The translations under genes and the position numbers were made by a program. Positions 1 through 7,807 of a stretch of DNA of 22,265 bases are shown here, in pieces. The stretch comes from UBA2231 sp964415175 (GTDB lineage Bacteria > Elusimicrobiota > Elusimicrobia > Elusimicrobiales > UBA9959). The stretch lies in assembly GCA_964415175.1 (NCBI GenBank), contig CAYPYG010000040.1, forward strand, positions 1 through 22,265, given 5' to 3'. A model generated the notes under the pieces. The model was not told the DNA's origin. It searched no databases and saw only the letters and a list, made by a program, of their open reading frames with translations. Positions within the stretch are counted from its first letter, which is position 1; every line of letters begins with the position of its first letter.

Positions 1-23
1 ATTGCCGGCAGTATCTTTTTCAT
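1..23 (-). CDS. Possible N-terminus of a gene cut by the left edge
   Basis: Reading leftwards, an ATG at 23-21 opens MKKILPA before the window ends. The Lys-Lys followed by hydrophobic residues looks like the start of a signal peptide, but seven codons prove nothing. No Shine-Dalgarno sits at normal distance. A GAGG lies about 35 nt upstream, beyond a hairpin. It could equally be a chance ATG. Confidence 0.22.
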
Positions 24-25
24 TG

Positions 26-73
26 AGTTAGACTAGCAAAAGTCTAACTAAGAGGACCTCCCCGACGGGGAAG
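26..73 (-). other. Two hairpins upstream of the left-edge ORF
   Basis: Positions 26-34 and 41-49 form a perfect 9-bp stem with a 6-nt loop, and 60-63 pairs with 67-70 around a GAC loop. Read leftwards, the first stem ends 2 nt before the possible ATG at 23, so it would sit in that gene's mRNA leader. No U-tract follows, so it is not a standard terminator. Function unknown. Confidence 0.4.
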
Positions 74-116
74 CCCTCAAAATACCAACACGGATTTTTA
101 ATTAACTCAAAAAGAA

Positions 117-140
117 GGACCCGGCCGCAGGGCCGGGTCC
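117..140 (-). terminator. Intrinsic terminator after the ferredoxin gene
   Basis: A perfect 10-bp GC-rich stem (117-126 with 131-140) closes a 4-nt loop. On the minus strand it is followed by TTCTTTTTG, as expected for a Rho-independent terminator, 26 nt after the ferredoxin stop codon. A second perfect palindrome, GCCTTTTAAAAGGC at 152-165, lies directly after that stop. Confidence 0.75.
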
Positions 141-165
141 TTTGCGTTTCGGCCTTTTAAAAGGC

Positions 166-351
166 TTACTCGCACTTGATGCAGGAGACGGGGCAGTTGC
201 CGGCGGTCGCCTTGCAGGCGTCTTCCTTGCCGGCGGGCACGGTCTCGGACTTGACCTTGGCCTTGTCCGCGTCCATCTCGAAGATATCGGGCTGCTCGCT
301 GGCGCAGAGGCCGCAGCCTATGCACGCTTCCCTGTCTATGCTGACCTTCAT
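166..351 (-). CDS. Small single-cluster 4Fe-4S ferredoxin
   Basis: This 61-residue protein is a cytoplasmic electron carrier. CIGCGLC gives Cys10, Cys13 and Cys16, and CPVSC supplies Cys53, the four ligands of one [4Fe-4S] cluster in the same layout as the 60-residue Thermotoga maritima ferredoxin. In that family a second Cys near position 20 forms a disulfide with one near 43. Here position 20 is Gln, while Cys46 remains and extra cysteines occur at 57 and 60. The start is supported by GGAGG at 358-362, six bases before the ATG. The gene has its own promoter (400-428) and terminator, so it is probably monocistronic. Likely partners are pyruvate:ferredoxin oxidoreductase or hydrogenase, neither of which lies in the window. 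Confidence 0.93.
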   Translation of the reverse strand: MKVSIDREACIGCGLCASEQPDIFEMDADKAKVKSETVPAGKEDACKATAGNCPVSCIKCE

Positions 352-399
352 GTTATACCTCCGCGTTTTTAGCCCCGAGGGGCTTTTGCTTGCCGTTAA

Positions 400-428
400 A
401 TTATAAAAAATAAGCCGCCCGTTTCCAA
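400..428 (-). promoter_or_regulatory. Sigma-70-type promoter for the ferredoxin gene
   Basis: On the minus strand TTGGAA (423-428) and a perfect TATAAT (400-405) are separated by 17 bp. The predicted leader of about 40 nt holds a hairpin (371-384, AGCCCC paired with GGGGCT) ahead of the Shine-Dalgarno. Confidence 0.65.
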
Positions 429-432
429 ATCT

Positions 433-1533
<1,101 letters not shown>

Positions 1534-1538
1534 GAACT

Positions 1539-2441
1539 TTATCCTTTCACGCTGCCCAGCGTAAGGCCGGAGATCAGCCACTTGGAAGAGTAGAGGAAGA
1601 CGGCGAGCACCGGTATCGTGACCAGCATGGAGCCGGCGGCGAACATGCCCCACTGCGTTATGTACTGACCCTGCAGCTCGAAAAGGCCCAGGGTCCAGGT
1701 GTACTGTTTGGAACTGAAGAGCACGACGCGGGCGACCAGATACTCGTTCCAGGCGGTCGTGAAGTTGAAGAGGAAGGCGATGCTCAGGGCGGGGGTCGAA
1801 AGGGGGAGGATGATGCGCCAGAAAGCGCCCACCTGGCTGGTGCCGTCGACGAGGGCCGCCTCCTCCAGCGAGCGGGGGATGGTGTCGTAATAGCCCTTGA
1901 GTATCCAGATGCTGAAAGGCAGGGAACTCACCGAGTAGGCGATGATCATGCCGAGGTAGGTGTTCATCAGCTTGAGCTTCATGATCATCAGGAACAGCGG
2001 CAGTATCAGCATGCCCGCGGGTATCATCTGGCTGGAAAGGAGCAGGATGAGCCCCGCCTTCTTGCCGGGGAAGCGGAAGCGGGAGAAGGCGTAGGCCGCG
2101 GTGGAGGCCAGCGAGACGCCGATGAACGAGGTGGCCAGCGTTATGATCAGCGAATTCCACAGCCAGCGCAGGAACATGGTGTCCTTGAGCAGGCTGGCGT
2201 AGGCGGCCAGCGTCGCGCCGTCGGGTATGAGCGAGAGGTCGGTCGAGAAGAGCCGGTCGCCGGGGCGCAGGGAAATGGAGAGGATGCGCAGCAGGGGGTA
2301 GACGCAGACGCCGGCGGCCGTTATTACGACGATATGTATCAGGAGGTACCTGAGCGCTTTGGCGCGGCGCACGGGACTGTCCATCACCTCCGCGGCGGAG
2401 GCCGCCAGCCGGCTGAAATATCCTTTCCTGGTTCCGGTCAT
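1539..2441 (-). CDS. MalG-type permease of a sugar ABC importer
   Basis: A 300-residue inner-membrane permease of the MalG/carbohydrate uptake (CUT1) group, with about six hydrophobic segments. The EAA loop that docks on the ATPase is visible at about 194-219 (EEAALVDGTS, then RIILPLSTPAL). The N-terminus is cytoplasmic and basic before the first membrane segment at about 33-55. It forms the translocation pore with the preceding MalF-type protein. The ATG at 2441 lies one base after the stop of that gene, so the two are translationally coupled. Confidence 0.94.
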   Translation of the reverse strand: MTGTRKGYFSRLAASAAEVMDSPVRRAKALRYLLIHIVVITAAGVCVYPLLRILSISLRPGDRLFSTDLSLIPDGATLAAYASLLKDTMFLRWLWNSLIITLATSFIGVSLASTAAYAFSRFRFPGKKAGLILLLSSQMIPAGMLILPLFLMIMKLKLMNTYLGMIIAYSVSSLPFSIWILKGYYDTIPRSLEEAALVDGTSQVGAFWRIILPLSTPALSIAFLFNFTTAWNEYLVARVVLFSSKQYTWTLGLFELQGQYITQWGMFAAGSMLVTIPVLAVFLYSSKWLISGLTLGSVKG

Positions 2442-2442
2442 A

Positions 2443-3627
2443 TCAGCGCTCGTCCTTGGCCGCGTCGAAGCCGTGCAGGTAGGTCACCGAGATGAAGAAA
2501 AGCAGGGCGAAGACCACTATGGCGAAGGCGGCGGAATAGCTGTAGCGGTTGTAGGTGAAAGCGGCCTTGTAGAGCGCCGACACCAGGATGTCCGCCTGCT
2601 CGGTGCCGCCGGCCTGGCCGGTCACCAGGTAGATGACGTTGATGTTGTTGAAGGTCCAGACGGTGCCCAGCGTGACGGCGGGCATCAGCACCGGCTTGAC
2701 CAGCGGTAGCGTTATGTAGCGCAGCTTCTGGAAATAGGAGGCCCCGTCGATGTCGGCCGCGTCGTAATAGGAAGTGGAGATGGATTGGAGCCCGCCGAGG
2801 ATGACCACCATCATGAACGGTATGCCGAGCCAGACGTTTATTATCGTGCAGGTCAGGAGGGGGTAGTCGCTGAGCCACTGCACCGGTCCCACGCCCAGGC
2901 CGGCCAGGAACGGGTAGGCTTCGGCTATCCTGCCGAGCACGATGTTGACGAAGCCGTTCTGCGAATGGAACTCGCCGCGCATCGCCAGGACCGCCACCAC
3001 CTGGGGCATGGCCCAGGGGATGACCAGCAGCGTGCGGTAGACGCCCTTGAGGCTGATGGCGTTGTTGAGGAGCAGGGCCAGCGCGAAGCCGCCGAGCACG
3101 TGGAAGAAGACGTTGGAGAAGGTCCACAGCAGGGTCCTGCCCAGCAGGGCCCAGAAGGTCACTTCCGAGAGGGGGGAGGTGGTGAAGACCTTCACGTACT
3201 GCTCGAGGCCCACGAAAGGGATCTTCCCGGTGTTCTTCCACATCATTATCGTGGTCAGTTTGAGATCGTGAAAGGAGAGATAGACCTCGAAGAGGAAGGG
3301 GTAGACCAGCAGCAGCGCCAGGCCGACGAAGGCGGGGAGCAGGAGGAGATAGGCCAGCGAGTGGCGGCCCTTGACCGCGTAGCGGAAGAAGGCCAGGACC
3401 GCGGCCTCCAGGGCAAGGAGCCAGGCGAAGAGCCCGGGTTTGGCTATGCCGCCGGCGACGAAACCCGACCAGGCGAGCAGCGGGAAGACGGCCAGTCCCG
3501 CCCAGAAGAACCAGGGGCGGTCGTGGAACTTGAAATGATAGTAGAAGTAGCCTTCCAGCGCGGCCACGCCGAGGGCTATGAGCAGGATGAAACCGGCGAC
3601 TTCGTAGACCGAGCGAAGGAGTTCCAT
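2443..3627 (-). CDS. MalF-type permease of a sugar ABC importer
   Basis: A 394-residue inner-membrane permease. Its permease core starts near residue 90 (AYLLLLPAF) and carries the EAA loop at about 289-314 (DAADIDGAS, then YITLPLVKPVL). Residues 1-85 add about three extra hydrophobic segments ahead of the core, recalling the longer N-terminus of enterobacterial MalF. The ATG at 3627 overlaps the TGA of the binding-protein gene by one base. It works as a heterodimer with the MalG-type protein. Confidence 0.94.
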   Translation of the reverse strand: MELLRSVYEVAGFILLIALGVAALEGYFYYHFKFHDRPWFFWAGLAVFPLLAWSGFVAGGIAKPGLFAWLLALEAAVLAFFRYAVKGRHSLAYLLLLPAFVGLALLLVYPFLFEVYLSFHDLKLTTIMMWKNTGKIPFVGLEQYVKVFTTSPLSEVTFWALLGRTLLWTFSNVFFHVLGGFALALLLNNAISLKGVYRTLLVIPWAMPQVVAVLAMRGEFHSQNGFVNIVLGRIAEAYPFLAGLGVGPVQWLSDYPLLTCTIINVWLGIPFMMVVILGGLQSISTSYYDAADIDGASYFQKLRYITLPLVKPVLMPAVTLGTVWTFNNINVIYLVTGQAGGTEQADILVSALYKAAFTYNRYSYSAAFAIVVFALLFFISVTYLHGFDAAKDER

Positions 3628-4856
3628 CAGCGGTTCATCTCCTCTATCTTGCGGTCGGTGTTCTCCTGCATGCGTTTCACGGCCGTATCGACGTCGAGCT
3701 TGCGCGTCGTGGCCAGCCCCATGTAGTTGCGGGCCGAGTCCCAGACCGCCCGCATCTCGGTGGCCATGGGCATCGGGCGCCCTTTGAGTATCTGCTCCAG
3801 CGATATCCGCGAGACCTCGTCGGAGACTATCTCCCTGGCCGAGCCGGCGGCCTTGAGGGCCGGGAGGCGGGTGAGCACCTGGTACTGTTTCACCTGGTTC
3901 TCCCGGGAAGTGTAGAACTCGAGCAGGCGCTTGACCAGCGCCAGCTTCTCCGGCTTGAGGCCGGAGCTGACCGTGAAGTACTTGCCGCTGACCATCGGGG
4001 AAGGCCAGCGGCCGGTCTTCGAAAGCTTCGGGATGACGGCGAGGCCGAAGTTCTCGCCGAAATGCTTCTGATAGCCCGAGATGGCCCAGTCGCCGTTGAT
4101 GATGAAAGCGGCCTTCCCTTCCTTGAAGAGCGAATCCATGCAGTTATAGTCGCATTCCATCGGGACGTATTTCTTGTCGTACTTGAGATCGAGGTAGAAG
4201 TTCAGGGTGTCGCGCATGGGCTGGGTGTCCAGCGTCGGCTTCTTACCGTCCATCGGCCAGCCGCCGAAGGCGCCCAGCCAGGGCATCAGCCAGAAGGGCT
4301 CGCCCATGTCGAAGGCGATGCAGCGCTCCAGCTTATATCGCTTCGCGTCCCCCGCGCAGAAGGCGAAAAGCTCGTCGGTGGTCTCAGGGGCCGTCTTGAC
4401 GAACTTCCTGTTGTAGAACATCAGCAGGTGGTTGCCGTTGGACACCGGCACGCCCCAGACATGGCCGTCCAGCGAAATGGCCTCGACCACGGGCGCGTTG
4501 AACCTGCTGAAATCGAACATATCCTCGAGCGGGATTATGAAGCCGGATATGGCGTAGATGCCGGCCGTGTCGGACGGGCCCAGCAGCAGGTCGGGGGGGA
4601 CCCCGGCGAGGGAGGCGGCCTGGAACTGCTGGCGCAGGTCCTCGGTCTGGTAATGCGCGCGGATTATCTCTATCCCCTCGTTGCCGGGGAGCTTTTTGAA
4701 GGCCTCGAAGACGGAATCGATGTAGGGAGCGACCTGGGCGTCCTCCTGCTCCCAGACCACGATGGTGTTCTCGTCGGACATGGAGGCGGGCCTGGAGCAG
4801 GCCTGCGCCAGGCAGAGAGCGGCGAACGCCGCCGGAAAGACCAGTATTTTTTTCAA
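3627..4856 (-). CDS. Sugar-binding lipoprotein of an ABC importer
   Basis: A 409-residue solute-binding protein of the MalE-like family. A short signal peptide ends in LAQAC, so Cys20 should be lipidated and the protein anchored to a membrane. IVVWEQED opens the mature domain, and later segments such as PDLLLGPSD, WGVPVSNGN and AFIINGDWAISGY are typical of maltose/oligosaccharide binders. The start is a TTG at 4856-4854, supported by a GGGAG about 5 nt upstream and by the fit of the signal peptide. Maltose, maltodextrin or trehalose are plausible ligands, but I cannot tell which. It precedes both permeases and the ATPase in one operon. Confidence 0.93.
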   Translation of the reverse strand: MKKILVFPAAFAALCLAQACSRPASMSDENTIVVWEQEDAQVAPYIDSVFEAFKKLPGNEGIEIIRAHYQTEDLRQQFQAASLAGVPPDLLLGPSDTAGIYAISGFIIPLEDMFDFSRFNAPVVEAISLDGHVWGVPVSNGNHLLMFYNRKFVKTAPETTDELFAFCAGDAKRYKLERCIAFDMGEPFWLMPWLGAFGGWPMDGKKPTLDTQPMRDTLNFYLDLKYDKKYVPMECDYNCMDSLFKEGKAAFIINGDWAISGYQKHFGENFGLAVIPKLSKTGRWPSPMVSGKYFTVSSGLKPEKLALVKRLLEFYTSRENQVKQYQVLTRLPALKAAGSAREIVSDEVSRISLEQILKGRPMPMATEMRAVWDSARNYMGLATTRKLDVDTAVKRMQENTDRKIEEMNR

Positions 4857-4881
4857 CCCCGCTCCCCTCGGGCCCGCGGCC

Positions 4882-5118
4882 CTACTTCTTGGAGATGTTG
4901 GTAATGGCGGCCAGCAGGGCCACCAGCACGGAAAGTTTCAGCGCCGTCCACCAGGAGATATGCTCCGCCACGGCGCCGGAGGCGACCGCGCCCGGGAACA
5001 GCTCCGGTATCGTCCACATCCAGAACCACTTGATCAGGAAGATGCCCAGCACGAAAATAGCGGCGACCAGGAGTATTATGGACGGGATGCCGAAGAACAG
5101 CGCGTTACGCATTCTCAT
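4882..5118 (-). CDS. Small two-helix membrane protein, unknown function
   Basis: A 78-residue protein with a basic N-terminus (MRMRN), a long hydrophobic helix at about 6-35 with Trp-rich flank (IKWFWMW), a short polar loop with PELFPG, and a second helix at about 56-74 ending in a basic tail. I do not recognise the family. It heads the sugar importer operon, 25 nt before the binding-protein gene, and may be co-transcribed with it. Start choice is open: GTG at 5121, ATG at 5118 or ATG at 5112. None has a clear Shine-Dalgarno. I take the ATG at 5118. Confidence 0.72.
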   Translation of the reverse strand: MRMRNALFFGIPSIILLVAAIFVLGIFLIKWFWMWTIPELFPGAVASGAVAEHISWWTALKLSVLVALLAAITNISKK

Positions 5119-5127
5119 CACTGAAAA

Positions 5128-5143
5128 ATTCTAACAAATTATA
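5128..5143 (-). promoter_or_regulatory. -10 boxes ahead of the sugar importer operon
   Basis: On the minus strand a perfect TATAAT (5138-5143) and a TAGAAT (5128-5133) lie just upstream of the small membrane protein gene. The nearer box ends 9 nt before the ATG at 5118. No convincing -35 hexamer is visible 16-18 bp upstream of either. Confidence 0.45.
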
Positions 5144-5183
5144 GGGGGGTAATCACGCGGTATCCGGACGGGGGCCGGAATTG

Positions 5184-5189
5184 TATAAT
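5184..5189 (+). promoter_or_regulatory. -10 box abutting the methyltransferase ATG
   Basis: A perfect TATAAT ends 7 nt before the ATG at 5197, so transcription would start at or within a base or two of the start codon. There is no clear -35 hexamer and no Shine-Dalgarno at workable distance. This suggests a leaderless mRNA. Confidence 0.5.
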
Positions 5190-5196
5190 TTCAGGC

Positions 5197-5979
5197 ATGA
5201 AACAGGACCCTAAAGACGCGGGGGCGAGACTGTTCTGGGACCGCAAAGCGGCGGGCTATCCTTCGCCGCTGGCGCCGGCCACGCTGAAAGCCACGCGCAG
5301 GACCCTGTCCATGATGCGCCGCCTGGGCGCGGAATGGCGGGGGCTCGACGTGCTGGACATAGGCTGCGGCACGGGCCTGTTCGCCCTGGTCATGGCCCCG
5401 GCCGCCCGGCGGGTGACCGGGACGGACCTGTCCCCCAGGATGCTGGCGCGCATGAAGGCGGAAGCCTCGGCCGCCGGCCTGCGCAACGTGGAGACGCTCA
5501 GGGCCGACTGGAAAAAAGCACCGGCCTCCGTGCCGGAGGGCCGTTTCGGCCTGGCCGTGGCCTCGATGACTTCGGCCGTCGGGACTCCGGCCGAGGTCCG
5601 GAAAATGGAGGCCTGCGCGGAAAAATGCGCCTACGTGGGCTGGTACGGGGTCAGGAAGAACCCCGTGATGGAAGCCGTCTTCCGTCTGCACGGCCTGCCC
5701 TACCTCTCCCCGGAAGGCGCGTCGCGCGTCGAGCGCTCGCTGAAGGCCCTGGGCCGCCGCTTCCGGAAGAAAGTGTTCCGCGAGGTCTGGAGGCGGGAAG
5801 ACCCTCTCGAAAAGGCTCTGCGCGAGGCGCAGGCCCATATCGAGATAAACGGCGTGAAATTCCTCAAGAAAGAGGCCGGGGAACTGCTTAAAAAGCTGTT
5901 CCCCGGCGGTACCGTGCGCCAGCGGACCGAGGCCCGCAAGGCGCTCTTCGTCTGGTCCGGTCCTAAGCGGCGGCCTTGA
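5197..5979 (+). CDS. Class I SAM-dependent methyltransferase, substrate unknown
   Basis: A 260-residue cytoplasmic protein with a Rossmann-type SAM site. Motif I is DIGCGTG at 54-60, and TGTDLS with acidic Asp77 is the ribose-binding end of strand 2. The central ASMTSAVGT segment takes the place of the usual motif IV, and WYGVRKNP follows. The C-terminal third is basic and helical. Nothing identifies the substrate. It is transcribed divergently from the sugar importer operon, and its last 17 bases overlap the 3' end of ackA on the opposite strand. ATG 5197 is the only reasonable start: it leaves the full SAM fold and directly follows a -10 box. Confidence 0.85.
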   Translation: MKQDPKDAGARLFWDRKAAGYPSPLAPATLKATRRTLSMMRRLGAEWRGLDVLDIGCGTGLFALVMAPAARRVTGTDLSPRMLARMKAEASAAGLRNVETLRADWKKAPASVPEGRFGLAVASMTSAVGTPAEVRKMEACAEKCAYVGWYGVRKNPVMEAVFRLHGLPYLSPEGASRVERSLKALGRRFRKKVFREVWRREDPLEKALREAQAHIEINGVKFLKKEAGELLKKLFPGGTVRQRTEARKALFVWSGPKRRP

Positions 5980-7321
5980 TCCCTTTGGCGGGGGCCACCG
6001 CTATCTCCAGCAGGCCGGGTTTCTTGGCGCACTGCTTGGCGAAGGCGTCGTCGCGCAGCTTGTTGCGGTAGTCCTTGTGCTGGAAGGTGTAGTCGAAACG
6101 CGTGTGCGCGTCGTAGGTCCCGTTCATCAGCCCCACCACGTCCTCCACGAAGACCCTTTCCTCGTCCGTCGGGATCACGAAAACCTTGACCTTCGAATCC
6201 TTCGCGGAGATCTCGGTCTCCGCGTTGCGGGTCTTGGAGAGGCTGTTCCTGGCCGCGTCCAGCTTTATGCCCATGAACTCCAGGCCGGACAGCGCCGCCG
6301 CGCGGGTGATGGGCCCCATCTCGCCGACGCCGGCGGTGAAGACGACCGCGTCCGCCCCGCCGATGGCCGCCGAGTAGGCGCCGATGTATTTCTTTATCCT
6401 GTTGGCCTCCATGTCCAGCGCCAGCTGGGCGCGCTTGTCGCCGTTCTCGGCGGCTATCTCGACGTCGCGCGCGTCGCTGTACTGGCCCGTGATGCCCAGT
6501 TTGCCCGACTTCTTGTTGAGGATGGCGTCCATCTCGCCCGGGTTGAGGCTCTCGCGCGCCATCACGTAGAGCGGGATGGCGGGATCGTGGTCGCCGGCGC
6601 GGGTGCCCATCACCAGGCCTTCGAGAGGGGTGAAGCCCATGCTGGTGTCGTGGGAAACGCCGTTCTTCACCGCGTTGATGGAAGCGCCGTTGCCGATGTG
6701 GCAGATGACCAGGTTGGTCTTGAAAGGATCTTTCTTGAGCAGCACGGCCGCGCGCTTGGCGTTATAAAGGAAAGAGGTGCCGTGGAAGCCGTAGCGGCGT
6801 ATGCCGTACTTCTCGTACCAGGACCTGGGGAGGGCGTACATGTAGGAAGCCTCGGGCATCGTCTGGTGCCAGGCGGTGTCCATGATGGCCATGTGCGGCA
6901 CGGTGGGCATCAGTTCGCGCGCGGCTTCTATGCCCATGATGTTCGGCGGGTTGTGGAGGGGGGCCAGCGAGGAGAGCTCGCGGAAGGTCTCCACGATCTT
7001 GTCGTCCACGATCACGGACTTGACGAATTTCTCGCCGCCGTGCACCACGCGGTGGCCTACGGCCGCTATCCCCTTGAGGTTGGGGATGACGCCGTGCTTG
7101 CCGTCGATCAGGGTGTCGATGACCAGCTTTATGGCCTCCTTGTGGGAGGGGCAGGGGCTTTCGATGACGGCCTTCTCCTTGCCGGGGGCCTCGTGGGCTA
7201 TGAAAGAGCCGTCTATCCCGACGCGCTCGACCACGCCGGAAGCGAGCGGGAGCTTCTTCTCCCAGTCGAAAAGGGAATATTTTACCGACGAACTGCCGCA
7301 GTTCAGCGAAAGTATTTTCAT
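5963..7321 (-). CDS. ackA: Acetate kinase with extended C-terminus
   Basis: A 452-residue cytoplasmic enzyme converting acetyl phosphate and ADP to acetate and ATP, the final energy-yielding step of many fermentations. Numbering matches the Methanosarcina thermophila enzyme closely: Asn7, Ser10, Ser12, Arg91, Asp148, His180, His208 and Arg241 are present, with the late conserved Glu at 387 (TDEE). The usual GFHGTSH ends in Phe184 here instead of His. The family is normally about 400 residues; this protein carries some 45 extra residues after about 405, rich in Lys and aromatic residues. No pta gene lies in the window. A weak Shine-Dalgarno (AAGGGG, about 10 nt upstream) and the MKILSLNCGSSS opening fix the start. 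Confidence 0.97.
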   Translation of the reverse strand: MKILSLNCGSSSVKYSLFDWEKKLPLASGVVERVGIDGSFIAHEAPGKEKAVIESPCPSHKEAIKLVIDTLIDGKHGVIPNLKGIAAVGHRVVHGGEKFVKSVIVDDKIVETFRELSSLAPLHNPPNIMGIEAARELMPTVPHMAIMDTAWHQTMPEASYMYALPRSWYEKYGIRRYGFHGTSFLYNAKRAAVLLKKDPFKTNLVICHIGNGASINAVKNGVSHDTSMGFTPLEGLVMGTRAGDHDPAIPLYVMARESLNPGEMDAILNKKSGKLGITGQYSDARDVEIAAENGDKRAQLALDMEANRIKKYIGAYSAAIGGADAVVFTAGVGEMGPITRAAALSGLEFMGIKLDAARNSLSKTRNAETEISAKDSKVKVFVIPTDEERVFVEDVVGLMNGTYDAHTRFDYTFQHKDYRNKLRDDAFAKQCAKKPGLLEIAVAPAKGIKAAA

Positions 7322-7360
7322 GCGATGGGGTCCCCTTGAAGGAATTTTGACGACTTTCCT

Positions 7361-7366
7361 ATTCTA
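7361..7366 (-). promoter_or_regulatory. Candidate -10 box for ackA
   Basis: TAGAAT on the minus strand lies about 40 nt before the ackA ATG, following a run of seven T. No clear -35. The predicted leader contains GGGGACCCC, a small palindrome overlapping the Shine-Dalgarno. Confidence 0.4.
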
Positions 7367-7395
7367 CAAAAAAACCGCCGGCCGCGCATTTTTGA

Positions 7396-7401
7396 TATCA
7401 T
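7396..7401 (+). promoter_or_regulatory. -10-like box abutting the pilin-like gene ATG
   Basis: TATCAT ends 6 nt before the ATG at 7408 and no Shine-Dalgarno is present between them. The geometry matches the methyltransferase and SpoIID-like genes and points to a leaderless transcript. No clear -35. Confidence 0.38.
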
Positions 7402-7407
7402 TTCGCC

Positions 7408-7803
7408 ATGAAAAACAAAAGGATCGCGGCGGCCGCGGCCCTGGCGGCGGCGGGGCTCTGCGGCGGGCTGCTGTACCATATCTTTTTAAGCCAGACGCCG
7501 GTCCCGGAGGCGCTGAGGAAACTCTCGGGCCTGCGGGTGGCGGCCGAACTTTACAGGCAGGACAAGGGCGCCCGGCCGCGGGATTACGGGGAAGTGCTGG
7601 CGGAGGGGAAACTGGAAGCGGTGCCCCGTCTCAAGCTCAGGGGACGCCCGGCCTGCTCGAGGGTGGTGAACTACCCCGCGCTGAAACCCGGCGGGACCGG
7701 CTGCTGGGGTTATGTGGCCGACCCGGCCAGCCCGGACTTCGGGACCGTATTCGTGGATTCGGCGGGGAAGGACCCGCAGGGCCGCCACTGGACCTGGTTC
7801 TAG
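7408..7803 (+). CDS. Membrane-anchored pilin-like periplasmic protein
   Basis: A 131-residue protein with a basic start, one Ala-rich membrane segment at about 6-27 and a periplasmic domain. The helix RVAAELYRQDKG followed by RPRDYGEVLAEGKLEAVP resembles the alpha-helix and loop region of type IV pilins and type II secretion pseudopilins. The C-terminus (GYVADPASPDFGTVFVD, then GRHWTWF) resembles the end of pilin-like proteins abundant in Elusimicrobiota. The prepilin signature (Gly-Phe-Thr-Leu-Ile-Glu) is absent, so PilD processing is not expected. Cys83 and Cys99 could form a disulfide. No pilus or secretion genes are nearby, so it is an orphan. Family assignment is by eye only. Confidence 0.65.
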   Translation: MKNKRIAAAAALAAAGLCGGLLYHIFLSQTPVPEALRKLSGLRVAAELYRQDKGARPRDYGEVLAEGKLEAVPRLKLRGRPACSRVVNYPALKPGGTGCWGYVADPASPDFGTVFVDSAGKDPQGRHWTWF

Positions 7804-7807
7804 GCTC

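Noticed and set aside
371..384. Hairpin between the ferredoxin and MalK genes as a terminator of the sugar operon
   Set aside because: On the minus strand it is followed by AAAAA rather than T, and it lies downstream of the ferredoxin -10 box, so it belongs to the ferredoxin leader.
1534..2160. Long N-terminal extension of the MalK-type ATPase
   Set aside because: It overlaps the MalG-type permease gene in another frame. The ATG at 1533 has a Shine-Dalgarno and matches the family start.
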